From Bacillus sp. FJAT-29814 (GTDB taxonomy: Bacteria > Bacillota > Bacilli > Bacillales > Cytobacillaceae): a stretch of 64,000 nucleotides of DNA. Below, one piece after another: positions 46,636-56,082 of the stretch; positions within the stretch are counted from its first letter, which is position 1; every line of letters begins with the position of its first letter. The notes beneath the pieces were generated by a model. It was not told the origin of the DNA, ran no database searches, and worked only from the letters and a program-made list of their open reading frames with translations. The DNA lies in the NCBI RefSeq assembly GCF_001510715.1, contig NZ_LMTJ01000008.1, positions 198,644-262,643 of the forward strand, read 5' to 3'. A program made the position numbers and the translations under genes.

Positions 46636-47214
46636 TTAATCTGCGTATTTTTTCTGATAGAACCTCTGGATTTTATTTTTTGTGTGTCGAACGGGAATGC
46701 CAAATTGCTTAAGTAAGGCTAGGAAGGATTCTTTGCCTGGTTGTTCTTCGTTTACTTCAAGCTCCAATTCATAATCCTCGTTAGCTAAGTAGAGGCTGTG
46801 GTCGAGAACGAGTAATCCTTGGTTATATTCCACTTCTACCCTTTTAGTGGTCAAACACCCAAAATATTCTAGGTTTGAGAAGGGAATCCCGTTGTCTTCG
46901 ATTATGTGTTGAATTTTACCCAATGGGAGCTTGTTAAACCCAATTGCCTGGTGGGCTTCTTCTTCGCTTATATCCTGATTTGTTTCGAGAAGCCCGATAT
47001 CTACCGGCTGCTTTAATGTCATTTCCCAACCGTCCGGTTTTTTTCTGATTCTAAGTGCGGTACCTAAGGTCTTCAAGGCAAATTCAGGAGTGTCAAAGTA
47101 GTGATTTTCTTGGGAGAAAATTTTTTTCTTGTCGATGTTAAACTCCTTTAAAAACCTTTCGTATTCGTTTTTAGTCAACATATTTTTGAATTCTATTTCA
47201 AGATTTTGGGACAT
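46636..47214 (-). CDS. yjbK: CYTH domain protein YjbK
   Basis: A 192-residue CYTH/triphosphate-tunnel protein with the N-terminal ExExK signature (LEIEFK) and a ring of Arg, Lys and Glu residues (RIRKKPDGWEMTLKQP, KRVEVEY, ELELEVNE). CYTH enzymes hydrolyse triphosphates such as inorganic tri- or thiamine triphosphate; the substrate here is unknown. Of three tandem ATGs the third (47214) has the best spacing from AAAGGA. yjbJ, which precedes it in B. subtilis, is absent. Confidence 0.88.
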   Translation of the reverse strand: MSQNLEIEFKNMLTKNEYERFLKEFNIDKKKIFSQENHYFDTPEFALKTLGTALRIRKKPDGWEMTLKQPVDIGLLETNQDISEEEAHQAIGFNKLPLGKIQHIIEDNGIPFSNLEYFGCLTTKRVEVEYNQGLLVLDHSLYLANEDYELELEVNEEQPGKESFLALLKQFGIPVRHTKNKIQRFYQKKYAD

Positions 47215-47331
47215 CATCATGTTCCTTTCAAGTGATTCATTTCTCCATTATCTCATTTTAATATGAAACTGCAATCCTTGGGAGAATTGGGGGGATTATG
47301 CTAAAATAGGAAGATGGAGGTGCTAGGCTGC

Positions 47332-47697
47332 ATGAAGAAAAGGATAACAGTAGAGACAGCGGTAATTTCCGCTAGTAAGCTGATTTTTAGCGCGGATGAA
47401 TCAATTGAAAATCTGCATCCAGGAGGGCAAGTTCTTGTCGATACCGACCAAGTAGCTTTTATATACTTAATGGAGGGACAGGACGATTATACATATATTG
47501 CGATACCTGAACGTTTATGGCCGATTGTAAAAACGGCCATGGATAAAGCTTTGAGTGTTTGGATTACTTATCGTGATGGACAAATGGAGCTAGTTGACTT
47601 TCAAGGCGAATTGGAATATGTCATCGACAATATTAAAGGGAATAGCAATTATGGAAAAGAAATGGTCGCAAAAGTAGAAGAAGTTTTTCAAGGGTAA
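47332..47697 (+). CDS. yjbL: UPF0738 family protein YjbL
   Basis: A 121-residue soluble protein corresponding in length and place to B. subtilis YjbL; function unknown. ATG at 47332 lies ten bases from GGAGGT. An ATG at 47314 would overlap that site. It is followed after 23 bases by yjbM, so probably one operon through yjbO. Confidence 0.8.
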   Translation: MKKRITVETAVISASKLIFSADESIENLHPGGQVLVDTDQVAFIYLMEGQDDYTYIAIPERLWPIVKTAMDKALSVWITYRDGQMELVDFQGELEYVIDNIKGNSNYGKEMVAKVEEVFQG

Positions 47698-47720
47698 TTT
47701 GTTATTGTCGAGGTGTAGTC

Positions 47721-48359
47721 ATGAAGCATTGGGATCAATTTTTAGCACCCTATAAGCAGGCCATTAATGAGTTGAAAGTCAAATTAAAGGGAATGAGAGG
47801 CCAATTTGAACTGGACTCTTCCCATTCGCCAATTGAATTTGTCACAGGCAGGGTAAAACCAATTGCCAGCATCCTTGATAAGGCCAACCAAAAAGGAATC
47901 CCGCTTGATAAATTGGAGGAAGAAATGCAGGATATCGCAGGGATGCGGATTATGTGCCAATTTGTGGAGGATATCCATCGGGTTGTGGAATTGTTAAGAA
48001 ATCGTAATGATTTTGAAATTGTTGAGGAAAGAGATTATATTTCCCACGAAAAGACAAGCGGATATCGCTCTTATCATGTCGTCATCCGTTATCCCGTTCA
48101 AACCATACATGGGGAAAAGAAAATCCTAGCAGAAATTCAAATCAGAACGTTAGCAATGAACTTTTGGGCAACCATTGAGCATTCCCTTAACTATAAATAT
48201 AAAGGCGCGTTTCCTGCCGATATTAGAATGCGGCTACAGCGGGCTGCCGAAGCTGCATTTCGGCTGGATAAGGAAATGTCGTTAATCCGCGGAGAGATTA
48301 AAGAGGCTCAAGCTTTTTTCTCAAGAAAAAAAGAATTGACCCAGGAAGAAAATAATTAG
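47721..48359 (+). CDS. yjbM: Small alarmone synthetase YjbM (RelQ type)
   Basis: A 212-residue RelA/SpoT-synthetase-only protein. Motifs: GRVKPIASILDK, DIAGMRIMCQF, YISHEKTSGYRSYHVVIRY and AEIQIRTLAMNFWATIEH. It makes (p)ppGpp from ATP and GDP/GTP, forms tetramers and lacks hydrolase and ACT domains. Operon with yjbL, nadK and yjbO. Confidence 0.95.
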   Translation: MKHWDQFLAPYKQAINELKVKLKGMRGQFELDSSHSPIEFVTGRVKPIASILDKANQKGIPLDKLEEEMQDIAGMRIMCQFVEDIHRVVELLRNRNDFEIVEERDYISHEKTSGYRSYHVVIRYPVQTIHGEKKILAEIQIRTLAMNFWATIEHSLNYKYKGAFPADIRMRLQRAAEAAFRLDKEMSLIRGEIKEAQAFFSRKKELTQEENN

Positions 48360-48405
48360 ATCAGCTTAAAGCAGTTGCAAGCATTTCAAAAGAGGAGTTA
48401 TCGTG

Positions 48406-49200
48406 ATGAAATTTGCAATTACGTCAAAAGGAGATCAAAAATCCAATATTTTAATGCATAAAATGAGGACGTACCTACTCGATTTTGATCTAAAATACGA
48501 TGAGGACCAGCCGGACATTGTCATATCGATTGGCGGGGACGGAACGCTTCTATATGCCTTTCATCGCTACAGCAGTCGACTAAGTAAAACGGCCTTTGTC
48601 GGAATACATACAGGCCATTTAGGATTCTATGCAGATTGGACTCCCGATGAAATTGAAAAGTTAGTGATTGCGATCGCGAAAACCCCTTACCAAGTAGTGG
48701 AATATCCCCTGCTTGAGGTAATTATTCGCTATTCGCACGCGGGAAAAGAGTCCCGATACTTAGCGCTGAACGAATCGACCGTCAAAAGTGTTGAGGGGAC
48801 GCTCGTAATGGATGTGGAGATTCGCGGTCAGCATTTCGAACGGTTCCGTGGTGACGGACTATGCGTATCTACGCCATCGGGCAGCACTGCCTATAACAAG
48901 GCATTGGGAGGAGCGATTATTCACCCGTCGATCTCGGCTATCCAAGTGGCGGAAATGGCATCAATCAATAACCGTGTGTTTCGTACAGTAGGGTCGCCGC
49001 TGATCCTTCCTGCACACCATACTTGTATGTTGAAACCGGTTAATCGCACTGATTTCCAAATTACGATTGATCATCTAACATTGCTTCATAAGGATGTGAA
49101 GTCAATCCAATTCCGGGTTCCAGATGAAAAAATCCGCTTTGCGCGTTTCCGGCCGTTTCCATTTTGGAAGAGAGTCCATGATTCATTTATTTCTGATTAA
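48406..49200 (+). CDS. nadK: NAD kinase
   Basis: A 264-residue kinase making NADP from NAD, with GGDGT (43-47, Asp45), LNESTVKS and the glycine-rich [20 protein letters not shown] three bases upstream is possible, but ATG at 48406 has the better eight-base spacing from GAGGAG. Confidence 0.95.
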   Translation: MKFAITSKGDQKSNILMHKMRTYLLDFDLKYDEDQPDIVISIGGDGTLLYAFHRYSSRLSKTAFVGIHTGHLGFYADWTPDEIEKLVIAIAKTPYQVVEYPLLEVIIRYSHAGKESRYLALNESTVKSVEGTLVMDVEIRGQHFERFRGDGLCVSTPSGSTAYNKALGGAIIHPSISAIQVAEMASINNRVFRTVGSPLILPAHHTCMLKPVNRTDFQITIDHLTLLHKDVKSIQFRVPDEKIRFARFRPFPFWKRVHDSFISD

Positions 49201-49215
49201 GTAGAGGAGTTTTTT

Positions 49216-50109
49216 ATGGCGGAAAATTTTCGAATGGACTGGGTAATTGATGACAGCAATTCAGGTATGCTCATCAGGGACTTTTTAACATGTAATGAGA
49301 TATCCCGAACGGCACTGACGGATATCAAGTTTAAGGGCGGTAGCATCCTAGTTAATGGTGAAGAGGTAAACGTGCGGTATAAACTTTTGCAGGAAGACCA
49401 GTTAACTGTTATCTTCCCAAAGGAAACTCCTGGCTTTCAAGGCGAGGATATACCATTAACCATTCTGTTTGAAGATGATTTCCTCCTTGTTGTGGTTAAA
49501 CCCCCGGGAATGAATACCATTCCATCACGTGAGCACCCATCCGGCAGCCTGGCAAATGCGCTAATTGGTTATTATGAGAAACAGGGAATATTGGCGACAG
49601 CACACATAGTAACTCGACTGGACCGGGACACATCAGGGATTGTGTTAGTTGCCAAGCATCGGCATGTTCACCATTTGTTCAGTTTAATGCAGCGCAAGGG
49701 CCAGGTGAAAAGGATTTATGAAGCTTTGGCTGGCGGCATGATTCCCGCCGATTCCGGGACGATCCGGGCCCCAATAGGCAGAAAAGCGGACAGCATCATT
49801 GAACGTGAGGTAAGAGAAAACGGCCAATTTGCTTGTACCCATTATCGAGTGTTAAAGAGACACCGTGGATTTTCCCATGTTGAACTTGAACTTGAGACAG
49901 GACGTACCCATCAAATTAGAGTACATATGTCATATCTGGGACATCCGTTATTGGGGGATGATTTATATGGAGGGGATATTTCTGCCCTCAAAAGACAGGC
50001 ACTGCATTCCAAGTCGATCAAATTGATTCATCCGTTTTCGCGGAAAGAAATGACCTTTAGCTCCCCGCTTCCTGCGGATATGGAGGAAATAATCAAGGCT
50101 GCCCATTAA
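49216..50109 (+). CDS. yjbO: RluA-family pseudouridine synthase YjbO
   Basis: A 297-residue enzyme with an S4-like N-terminus and the catalytic TRLDRDTSG (Asp136), plus ETGRTHQIRVHMSYLGHPLLGDDLYGG. It isomerises uridines in rRNA; which site is unknown. Starts 15 bases after nadK and ends in the hairpin at 50096. Confidence 0.93.
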   Translation: MAENFRMDWVIDDSNSGMLIRDFLTCNEISRTALTDIKFKGGSILVNGEEVNVRYKLLQEDQLTVIFPKETPGFQGEDIPLTILFEDDFLLVVVKPPGMNTIPSREHPSGSLANALIGYYEKQGILATAHIVTRLDRDTSGIVLVAKHRHVHHLFSLMQRKGQVKRIYEALAGGMIPADSGTIRAPIGRKADSIIEREVRENGQFACTHYRVLKRHRGFSHVELELETGRTHQIRVHMSYLGHPLLGDDLYGGDISALKRQALHSKSIKLIHPFSRKEMTFSSPLPADMEEIIKAAH

Positions 50110-50129
50110 TTTTATGGGCAGCCACTTTT
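50096..50129. terminator. Terminator between yjbO and prpE
   Basis: GGCTGCCCAT / ATGGGCAGCC with seven-base loop; the T run on the plus side is short. Confidence 0.75.
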
Positions 50130-50135
50130 AAACTG

Positions 50136-50876
50136 CTAGTCAAATTGCTTAAATTTTTCCTCGACATATGGCATAGTAGAAGGAACATGGAACAGTTCCA
50201 TTTCGGGATACCTTAACGCGGTCAACTTACCGCCAAATACCGCACCAGTGTCGATATTATATGTATTGTTGATGATTCTTGGTTCTTTGACAGGGGTATG
50301 GCCGTAAACAATTGTAGCTGCCCCATGATAGTTTCTGGCCCAATCTCTCCTGACCGGTGAGCCATCGGGATGCTTTTCACCTGTAATATCTCCATAAAGT
50401 ACGAATTCTTTTACTTTTCCATTACTCTTGCCAATTAATTCTTCTTTAATCCCAGCATGGGCGATTACAAGATTTTTATTGTCTAATACTAGATAAAGAT
50501 CGGACTTTTCATAGAGCTCGATAAATTTTGTACGAATGGATTGCCGTTCTTGTTTATATAATGATTCATATTCCGCAACCGTTGTTTCAAGTCCGTGTGT
50601 AACCTGCACCTTGTTGCCGAGAAAAAAACGATATAACTTATTGCAATGGTTCCCAGGTGTGTAGTAAGCCGATTTCTGTTCCATCACTAGTTTCCATACA
50701 ATCTCAACAACCTTGAGAGATGCTGGCCCCCTGTCCGTTAAGTCGCCGACAAAGCCAAGGACCCGTTTTTCCGGATGGAGTGGGATTCCGCTCTCCCAGC
50801 TATAGCCAAGTTTAATGGTTAATTCCTTTAATTCCTGATAGCAACCGTGGATATCGCCAATAATATCTATTTTCAT
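50136..50876 (-). CDS. prpE: Bis(5'-nucleosyl)-tetraphosphatase PrpE
   Basis: A 246-residue PPP-family metallophosphatase with GDIHGC (7-12), GDLTDRG near 44, PGNHCNK and a late AHAGI. It hydrolyses diadenosine tetraphosphate and in B. subtilis also acts as a protein tyrosine phosphatase affecting spore germination. GGGGGCTCC precedes the ATG. Confidence 0.93.
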   Translation of the reverse strand: MKIDIIGDIHGCYQELKELTIKLGYSWESGIPLHPEKRVLGFVGDLTDRGPASLKVVEIVWKLVMEQKSAYYTPGNHCNKLYRFFLGNKVQVTHGLETTVAEYESLYKQERQSIRTKFIELYEKSDLYLVLDNKNLVIAHAGIKEELIGKSNGKVKEFVLYGDITGEKHPDGSPVRRDWARNYHGAATIVYGHTPVKEPRIINNTYNIDTGAVFGGKLTALRYPEMELFHVPSTMPYVEEKFKQFD

Positions 50877-50965
50877 CGTTAATGGAGCCCCCTTCCCGAT
50901 TATTTTTTGTCTGGAGTCATACTTTTATAAAAAATTACCTTGGAACCTTTATAAGGAGGTAAAGA

Positions 50966-52837
50966 ATGGAACAGCATGTATCCGTTACTTCATTGCTAAT
51001 TGTAGTGACAATGGCTTTTTTAACGCCAATTCTTTTACATCACCTTAAACTGAATGTGATCCCCGTTGTGGTGGCTGAAATCATAGTTGGTCTTATTATT
51101 GGGAAAAGCGGTTTTGATATCGTTCATGAAGATATGTGGCTGGCGACACTGTCCACGCTTGGGTTTATCTTCCTCATGTTTTTGAGCGGACTCGAAATTG
51201 ATTTTACCGTTTTTTCCGGCGGCAATAAACATAAAACTCTGCCTAGTGGGAGGAAAGAGCCAAATTCGTTTGTTGTTTCGACGGTCATTTTTATTGGAGT
51301 TTTCATCCTTTCGCTTGGATTGTCCTATTTATTTGTTCTGGCAGGTTTTATTGATAGTGCGTTTTTGATGACACTGATTATCTCCACCATTTCACTTGGG
51401 GTTGTTGTCCCGACGCTTAAAGAAGCACACCTGATGAAAACAGTCTTTGGACAAATAATATTGCTGATCGCCGTAATAGCTGACTTGGCTACAATGATTT
51501 TGCTTGCATTTTTTGTTTCAATCAATGAATCGGGGGGAAATACCTGGCTGTTATTAATTTTATTTGCAGCGGGAATTCTTCTCTATTTTGTCGGAAAAAG
51601 ATTCAAAAAACTCAATTTTTTTGAAGCGTTATCCACCGGGACGGTACAAATAGGTACAAGAGCCGTTTTCACCTTAATTATCGTATTGGTAGGATTATCT
51701 GAAACGGTTGGCGCTGAAAACATTTTGGGAGCGTTTCTTGCTGGAGTTCTTGTCTCTTTGCTGTCACCGAATCAAGAGCTTGTACATAAGCTTGATTCTT
51801 TTGGCTATGGATTTCTAATCCCAATCTTTTTTGTCATGGTCGGGGTCGAATTGGACATTTGGTCATTATTCAGTGAAAAAAGGCTCCTACTATTAATTCC
51901 ATTGTTACTATTGGCGCTATTATTATCGAAACTACTGCCAGTTTTCCTATTAAGAATTTGGTATGATACGAAAACCGTCGTTGCATCTGCATTTCTGCTG
52001 ACCTCGACCCTCTCACTGGTGATTGCTTCAGCAACAATTGGAGAGCGAATAGGTGTTATAACAGAGCAGATGAAAGGAACGCTAATCTTGGTGGCCGTTA
52101 TCACCTCCATTTTTACGCCAATCGTCTTTAAAAAGCTGTTTCCTAGGGAAGAAACTGCAAATAAGAAGGTACCGGTCGCGTTTCTGGGAGCGAATCAAAT
52201 TACTTTGCCAGTTTCGCTAGAACTAAAATCCGGACTTTACGATCCTGTTCTTTATCATACAAAAATAGAAAAAGCGGATAAGAGAATTGCAAATAATTCT
52301 CTTTTTGAAATTCAGGAAATCGAGGACTTTTCAGTTGAATCGATTTCAAAAACCAATGTGTTCCATTCAGAAATTGTCGTGATTTCTACCGGTCAAGAAG
52401 AACTGAATGCAACCCTTGCCAAAGCAGCGAAGGAAAGAGGAGTTCCACGGGTGATCGCCAGAGTTGAAAGTCCCGAATTGGAGCAAAATCTAAGGAGGGA
52501 TAATGTTGAAGTGTTTTCGTCCTTATTGTCAACGAAGGCATTGTTGCGGGCCCTTATCGAGTCTCCAACAGTGATAAATATTTTAACAAACCAGGAAACT
52601 GGTCTTTATGAGATTGTTATGAAAAATGAGTTGTTTGACGGCATGTCGTTACGAGAATTTCCGTTTACAGGTGATGTTATTTTTGTCAGGATATTCCGTG
52701 GCAAGGATTCTATTGTTCCTCATGGCGACACCGAACTGCAAATGCACGATCGCTTGATTGTGACAGGCACAAAGGAGTATGTCGATCAACTGAAACAAGA
52801 GCTGGAATTTCATGAAGCGGGAAAAAGATTTTATTAA
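50966..52837 (+). CDS. yjbQ: CPA2-family cation/proton antiporter with TrkA domains (YjbQ)
   Basis: A 623-residue protein: about 12 membrane helices in the first 385 residues with the Na_H_Exchanger fold, then a cytosolic RCK_N-like part (about 400-515, including ALLRALIESPTV) and a C-terminal TrkA_C domain (about 530-615). Probably exports K+ or Na+ in exchange for protons. AGGAGG binding site. Same place as yjbQ in B. subtilis; the thiamine genes that follow there are absent. Confidence 0.9.
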   Translation: MEQHVSVTSLLIVVTMAFLTPILLHHLKLNVIPVVVAEIIVGLIIGKSGFDIVHEDMWLATLSTLGFIFLMFLSGLEIDFTVFSGGNKHKTLPSGRKEPNSFVVSTVIFIGVFILSLGLSYLFVLAGFIDSAFLMTLIISTISLGVVVPTLKEAHLMKTVFGQIILLIAVIADLATMILLAFFVSINESGGNTWLLLILFAAGILLYFVGKRFKKLNFFEALSTGTVQIGTRAVFTLIIVLVGLSETVGAENILGAFLAGVLVSLLSPNQELVHKLDSFGYGFLIPIFFVMVGVELDIWSLFSEKRLLLLIPLLLLALLLSKLLPVFLLRIWYDTKTVVASAFLLTSTLSLVIASATIGERIGVITEQMKGTLILVAVITSIFTPIVFKKLFPREETANKKVPVAFLGANQITLPVSLELKSGLYDPVLYHTKIEKADKRIANNSLFEIQEIEDFSVESISKTNVFHSEIVVISTGQEELNATLAKAAKERGVPRVIARVESPELEQNLRRDNVEVFSSLLSTKALLRALIESPTVINILTNQETGLYEIVMKNELFDGMSLREFPFTGDVIFVRIFRGKDSIVPHGDTELQMHDRLIVTGTKEYVDQLKQELEFHEAGKRFY

Positions 52838-52848
52838 CCCCGCTTCCC

Positions 52849-52893
52849 TTTGCATTTTGCCGAATTTAGTGTACAATTAGTACCAAGTACTAA
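52849..52893 (+). promoter_or_regulatory. fabI promoter with near-perfect FapR operator
   Basis: TTTGCA (52849-52854), 17-bp spacer, TACAAT (52872-52877), and the palindrome TTAGTACCAAGTACTAA (52877-52893) around the start point. It differs from the FapR consensus by one central base. Confidence 0.92.
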
Positions 52894-52926
52894 TATCTTG
52901 TAATATGGTAGGGGGACTTTAAAGAA

Positions 52927-53697
52927 ATGAATCTTTCATTAGCCAATAAAACATTTGTGGTGATGGGTGTTGCCAATAAACGCAGTATTGCATGGGGGAT
53001 TGCCCGTTCGCTGCATAATGCCGGGGCAAGATTGGTGTTTACGTATGCAGGGGAAAGACTTGAAAGCAGTGTCCGCGAATTGGCGGAATCATTAGAAGCG
53101 GAGGGAACATTGGTGCTCCCTTGTGATGTCACCAGTGACGAAGCGATTGCAAAATGCTTTGCTGAAATTAAGGCGGCAGCCGGCACGATTCATGGAGTTG
53201 CCCATGCAATAGCTTTCGCCAATAAAGAAGAACTTCAAGGTGAATATCTGAATACGACAAGGGATGGCTTTTTATTAGCCCATAACATCAGTTCATATTC
53301 ATTAACGGCTGTGGCAAAAGAAGCCCGCGGTTTAATGACTGAAGGGGGCAGCATCGTGACCATGACCTATCTCGGCGGTGAGCGCGCTATTACAAATTAT
53401 AATGTCATGGGGGTTGCCAAAGCGTCCCTAGATGCCAGTGTCCGCTATTTGGCTGCTGACCTTGGCAAGGAAAACATTCGTGTTAATTCCATTTCTGCTG
53501 GCCCGATTCGCACACTTTCAGCCAAGGGTGTCAGTGATTTCAACTTGATACTAAAAGAAATTGAAGAAAAGGCACCGCTTAGAAGGCCAACCACTCCGGA
53601 AGAAGTTGGCGATACCGCTTTATTCTTATTTAGTGATTTATCCCGCGGAATCACGGGTGAAAACATTCACGTCGATTCAGGATATCATATTTTATAA
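52927..53697 (+). CDS. fabI: Enoyl-ACP reductase FabI
   Basis: A 256-residue short-chain reductase that completes each fatty-acid elongation cycle with NAD(P)H. GVANKRSIAWGIA binds the cofactor; Tyr148, Tyr158 and Lys165 (TYLGGERAITNYNVMGVAK) form the active site. It is the target of triclosan in this family. Controlled by FapR together with fabHF. Confidence 0.97.
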   Translation: MNLSLANKTFVVMGVANKRSIAWGIARSLHNAGARLVFTYAGERLESSVRELAESLEAEGTLVLPCDVTSDEAIAKCFAEIKAAAGTIHGVAHAIAFANKEELQGEYLNTTRDGFLLAHNISSYSLTAVAKEARGLMTEGGSIVTMTYLGGERAITNYNVMGVAKASLDASVRYLAADLGKENIRVNSISAGPIRTLSAKGVSDFNLILKEIEEKAPLRRPTTPEEVGDTALFLFSDLSRGITGENIHVDSGYHIL

Positions 53698-53699
53698 TG

Positions 53700-53726
53700 A
53701 AAAGCCCGCTGATAAAGCGGGCTTTT
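53700..53726 (+). terminator. Terminator of fabI
   Basis: AAAAGCCCGCT / AGCGGGCTTTT with five-base loop. Confidence 0.88.
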
Positions 53727-53801
53727 GTTATACCAAAAAGTTGTGAACGGGTATAGGCGTTTCGCATACATATAAAGTGTAGGCAAAGGGGAGGTGTGCT
53801 T

Positions 53802-54251
53802 ATGTCAAAGAAAAAGGGCAAAGGTCCAACGCTGTTTATTAATCAGTCTTTTTCAGGGACTCCATCCGATACCAATATGCAGGAGATTTTTAAAAGCAAG
53901 CTGGAAACGGAGCCAAAGACGGAGGAAATCGAGTCTCCTGTTAAAGAGATGAGAAAGCCGGTATCTTCCGCACCGGAGGATTCAAATCAAACCGATAGAA
54001 TGCATTCAGGCTTCAACCGGGTCAAACCGTTTAAAGAAATGAATGTTCAGGAGAGATTAGATTATTTAATAAACTTTCCAAAGGTGCTGCCTCCGGTCCC
54101 TTGTGTATTTTATACCGCGGATGAGAAATTTCTGGGAACCCTTAGGGATGCCGATGATCATCAAATAACGATTGAAACCGCAAATCAGCTTTCACAGACA
54201 ATACCGATCAATCAGCTCAAAAATATTGTCATGATCGGAATCAAGCGTTAA
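53802..54251 (+). CDS. cotO: Spore coat protein CotO
   Basis: A 149-residue protein: basic N-terminus (MSKKKGKGPTLFINQSF), a low-complexity Glu/Pro/Ser middle and a conserved C-terminal part (MNVQERLDYLINFPKVLPPVPC ... INQLKNIVMIGIKR). CotO is an outer-coat morphogenetic protein in bacilli. ATG at 53802 follows GGGGAGGTG; a GTG within that site is in frame but unlikely. It precedes the CotZ-like gene as in B. subtilis. Confidence 0.85.
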   Translation: MSKKKGKGPTLFINQSFSGTPSDTNMQEIFKSKLETEPKTEEIESPVKEMRKPVSSAPEDSNQTDRMHSGFNRVKPFKEMNVQERLDYLINFPKVLPPVPCVFYTADEKFLGTLRDADDHQITIETANQLSQTIPINQLKNIVMIGIKR

Positions 54252-54253
54252 TA

Positions 54254-54290
54254 AAAAAGGCCAGCCGATTATCCGACTGGCTCATTTGTT
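54254..54290. terminator. Terminator between cotO and cotZ-like gene
   Basis: GCCAGCCG / CGACTGGC with one mismatch, A-rich left and T-containing right flank. Confidence 0.6.
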
Positions 54291-54796
54291 TAATTGCAAA
54301 TTCCCAAGTTTACGTCTGCAATACATTGAATCGCACAGAAGCAGTTCAAGTCGACGGTCACACAGTCGTTGCTTGCCATGAAGGCTGTAACTTGACAATG
54401 TTTTGCCAGGTTAATGCAGCACTTGTCATCGCAATTAACCAAGTTTACCGGAACAAATTTTGTGCCTTCTCTTTTTCCTGGAACAAGAACACGCAGTGTG
54501 GCACAACAGTTGTCAAATACATCTTCAACGCGGAAGTAGATGGATACGCATGCATTGTCATCATTGTTAAAAAATGCATGGAATGGAGAACCATCTTTTG
54601 TTTTTAAAACGAACACACGAGTGTCAACATTTTCCCTTACCGGCGAAACTAGTGAACCAAGGGGCTCGTTAAAACAACTGGTACAGGATTGGCATTCTTC
54701 TTCTTGAGCGGTATCTTGAATATCTTTAATCGCGCGAACTACTTGACATACGCAACTTTCGTTTTCGCGATTGTGACGAGAGTTTCCACAACCCAT
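54290..54796 (-). CDS. cotZ: CotZ/CotY/ExsY-family spore coat or exosporium protein
   Basis: A 168-residue protein with 18 cysteines, spread as CVC, CQSCTSC, CC, CDDKCC and CFC groups. CotZ-type proteins form disulfide-linked crystalline sheets in the spore crust or exosporium base. One copy is present here; B. subtilis has cotZ and cotY side by side. GGAGG binding site. Confidence 0.93.
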   Translation of the reverse strand: MGCGNSRHNRENESCVCQVVRAIKDIQDTAQEEECQSCTSCFNEPLGSLVSPVRENVDTRVFVLKTKDGSPFHAFFNNDDNACVSIYFRVEDVFDNCCATLRVLVPGKREGTKFVPVNLVNCDDKCCINLAKHCQVTAFMASNDCVTVDLNCFCAIQCIADVNLGICN

Positions 54797-54943
54797 TTAT
54801 TTTTCCTCCTTACTCCGTAATATATCTTACAGTACTAACATATTTCACAAAAGCCTTTTGGGTTACGGACAATTGCCTTATTTACTAAAATTAGGCTTTT
54901 TCCATGATGCGATATCAGTCCAATAATGAAAGGATCAACGGTT

Positions 54944-55300
54944 ATGAAGATAACTATTTTTACTTTCCTACTTCTGTCTCTTGCAGTTTTTAGGCTAACT
55001 AGACTTATCGTCTTTGACAAAATTACTGAGTTTATCAGAAGCCCTTTTTATGATGAAATACAAGAAATGAATGAAAATGGGGAAATGGAAATTTACTATA
55101 CTCCGAAAAAATCAGGCTGGAGGAAATTTTTTGGTGAGCTATTAAGCTGTTATTGGTGCACGGGGATTTGGGCTGCTGCGGGAATGATCGGTTTTTATTA
55201 TTTTTTTCCAGACATTGCCGGTACCATTATTCTTATATTGGCAGTTGCTGGAATCGCGTCGATATTGGAAACAATTGTACAATTCTTTTTAGGAAAATAA
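54944..55300 (+). CDS. yjcA: Sporulation membrane protein YjcA (DUF1360)
   Basis: A 118-residue protein with an N-terminal helix containing the DUF1360 signature FRLTRLIVFD, a cytosolic middle, then LLSCYWCTGIWAA and a second hydrophobic hairpin. It is made in the sporulating cell in B. subtilis; role unknown. ATG at 54944 follows GAAAGGAT; an ATG six codons earlier overlaps that site. Confidence 0.88.
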   Translation: MKITIFTFLLLSLAVFRLTRLIVFDKITEFIRSPFYDEIQEMNENGEMEIYYTPKKSGWRKFFGELLSCYWCTGIWAAAGMIGFYYFFPDIAGTIILILAVAGIASILETIVQFFLGK

Positions 55301-55375
55301 GGTTTTTTGCCTGAGACAAGACCTGCCTTTTCATCATATTCTAAATAGTAACCAACCATTATAGGAGGGAAAAAG

Positions 55376-55477
55376 GTGAAAAACAATAATAAGGGCAATG
55401 GAACTACCAAGATTGTTAAGGCCTCACAGGTAATAAAAAAAGGCGGCTGCGGCTGCGGAAAGAAATCGAGTAAATAA
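55376..55477 (+). CDS. 33-aa Cys-containing basic peptide
   Basis: GTG start six bases after AGGAGGG: MKNNNKGNGTTKIVKASQ, then a tail KKGGCGCGKKSSK. Strong binding site, own terminator and placement among sporulation genes support a real gene. The CGC pair flanked by lysines could bind metal or form disulfides in the coat; that is speculation. I do not recognise a named family. Confidence 0.7.
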   Translation: MKNNNKGNGTTKIVKASQVIKKGGCGCGKKSSK

Positions 55478-55483
55478 GCCACA

Positions 55484-55520
55484 AAAAAACTGCCGGTATC
55501 CACTGGCAGTTTTATTTTTG
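55484..55520 (+). terminator. Terminator after the 33-aa gene
   Basis: AAAACTGCC / GGCAGTTTT with a ten-base loop and ATTTTT tail. Confidence 0.85.
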
Positions 55521-55590
55521 CAATCCTTCCTGTCATAATTTATCGATATCTCGAAAAAACTATATAGTAGTCAAACTTATTGCAAAGGAT

Positions 55591-56067
55591 ATGAAACGTA
55601 TGCAGAATATCTATCGAGCCATGGCAATCGCAGGCATTTTACTTCTTTCGGGCTGCAACGTGGGCCAGCAAGGAAAAGACAGTCAACTGGCACTGGTGAA
55701 GACAACGAATCCAAAACCAATAGTGACGGATGGCCGCAGAACTCCAACTTGGGTGGAGGAAATTAAGCGGGAGGTAAGCTCCTACCCGGAACTATATGAT
55801 GTAGCGGTTGTAAAAGGGCAAGAGGGGACACTTGTTGTCTACAAAGTAAAACATTTGCACCGATTTAAAATGAAACAGATTGAAAAAGACGTAACCAAAT
55901 TTCTTGAAAAAAAACATCCCAAGGAAAAATTTACGGTTTCCAGTGATTACAAGATATTTCTCGAAGCGGTCAGGCTTGATGAAAAAATGAAATCACCGAA
56001 ATTTCCTAAAAAGAAAGCAGAAAAACGGTTCAAGGAACTGGTCAAAATGACAGAAGATACGAAATAA
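55591..56067 (+). CDS. YhcN/YlaJ-family sporulation lipoprotein
   Basis: A 158-residue lipoprotein: signal with lipobox LLSGC (Cys22), then a compact domain with RTPTWVEEIKREVSSYPELYDVAVVKG and a Lys-rich end. Related lipoproteins sit in the inner spore membrane and accompany extra spoVA operons. Two ATGs (55591 and 55600) are possible; AAAGGA is one base from the first and ten from the second, but the first supplies the Lys-Arg charge expected of a signal peptide. spoVAC follows after 15 bases. Confidence 0.82.
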   Translation: MKRMQNIYRAMAIAGILLLSGCNVGQQGKDSQLALVKTTNPKPIVTDGRRTPTWVEEIKREVSSYPELYDVAVVKGQEGTLVVYKVKHLHRFKMKQIEKDVTKFLEKKHPKEKFTVSSDYKIFLEAVRLDEKMKSPKFPKKKAEKRFKELVKMTEDTK

Positions 56068-56082
56068 GAAAGGGGAATCCAG

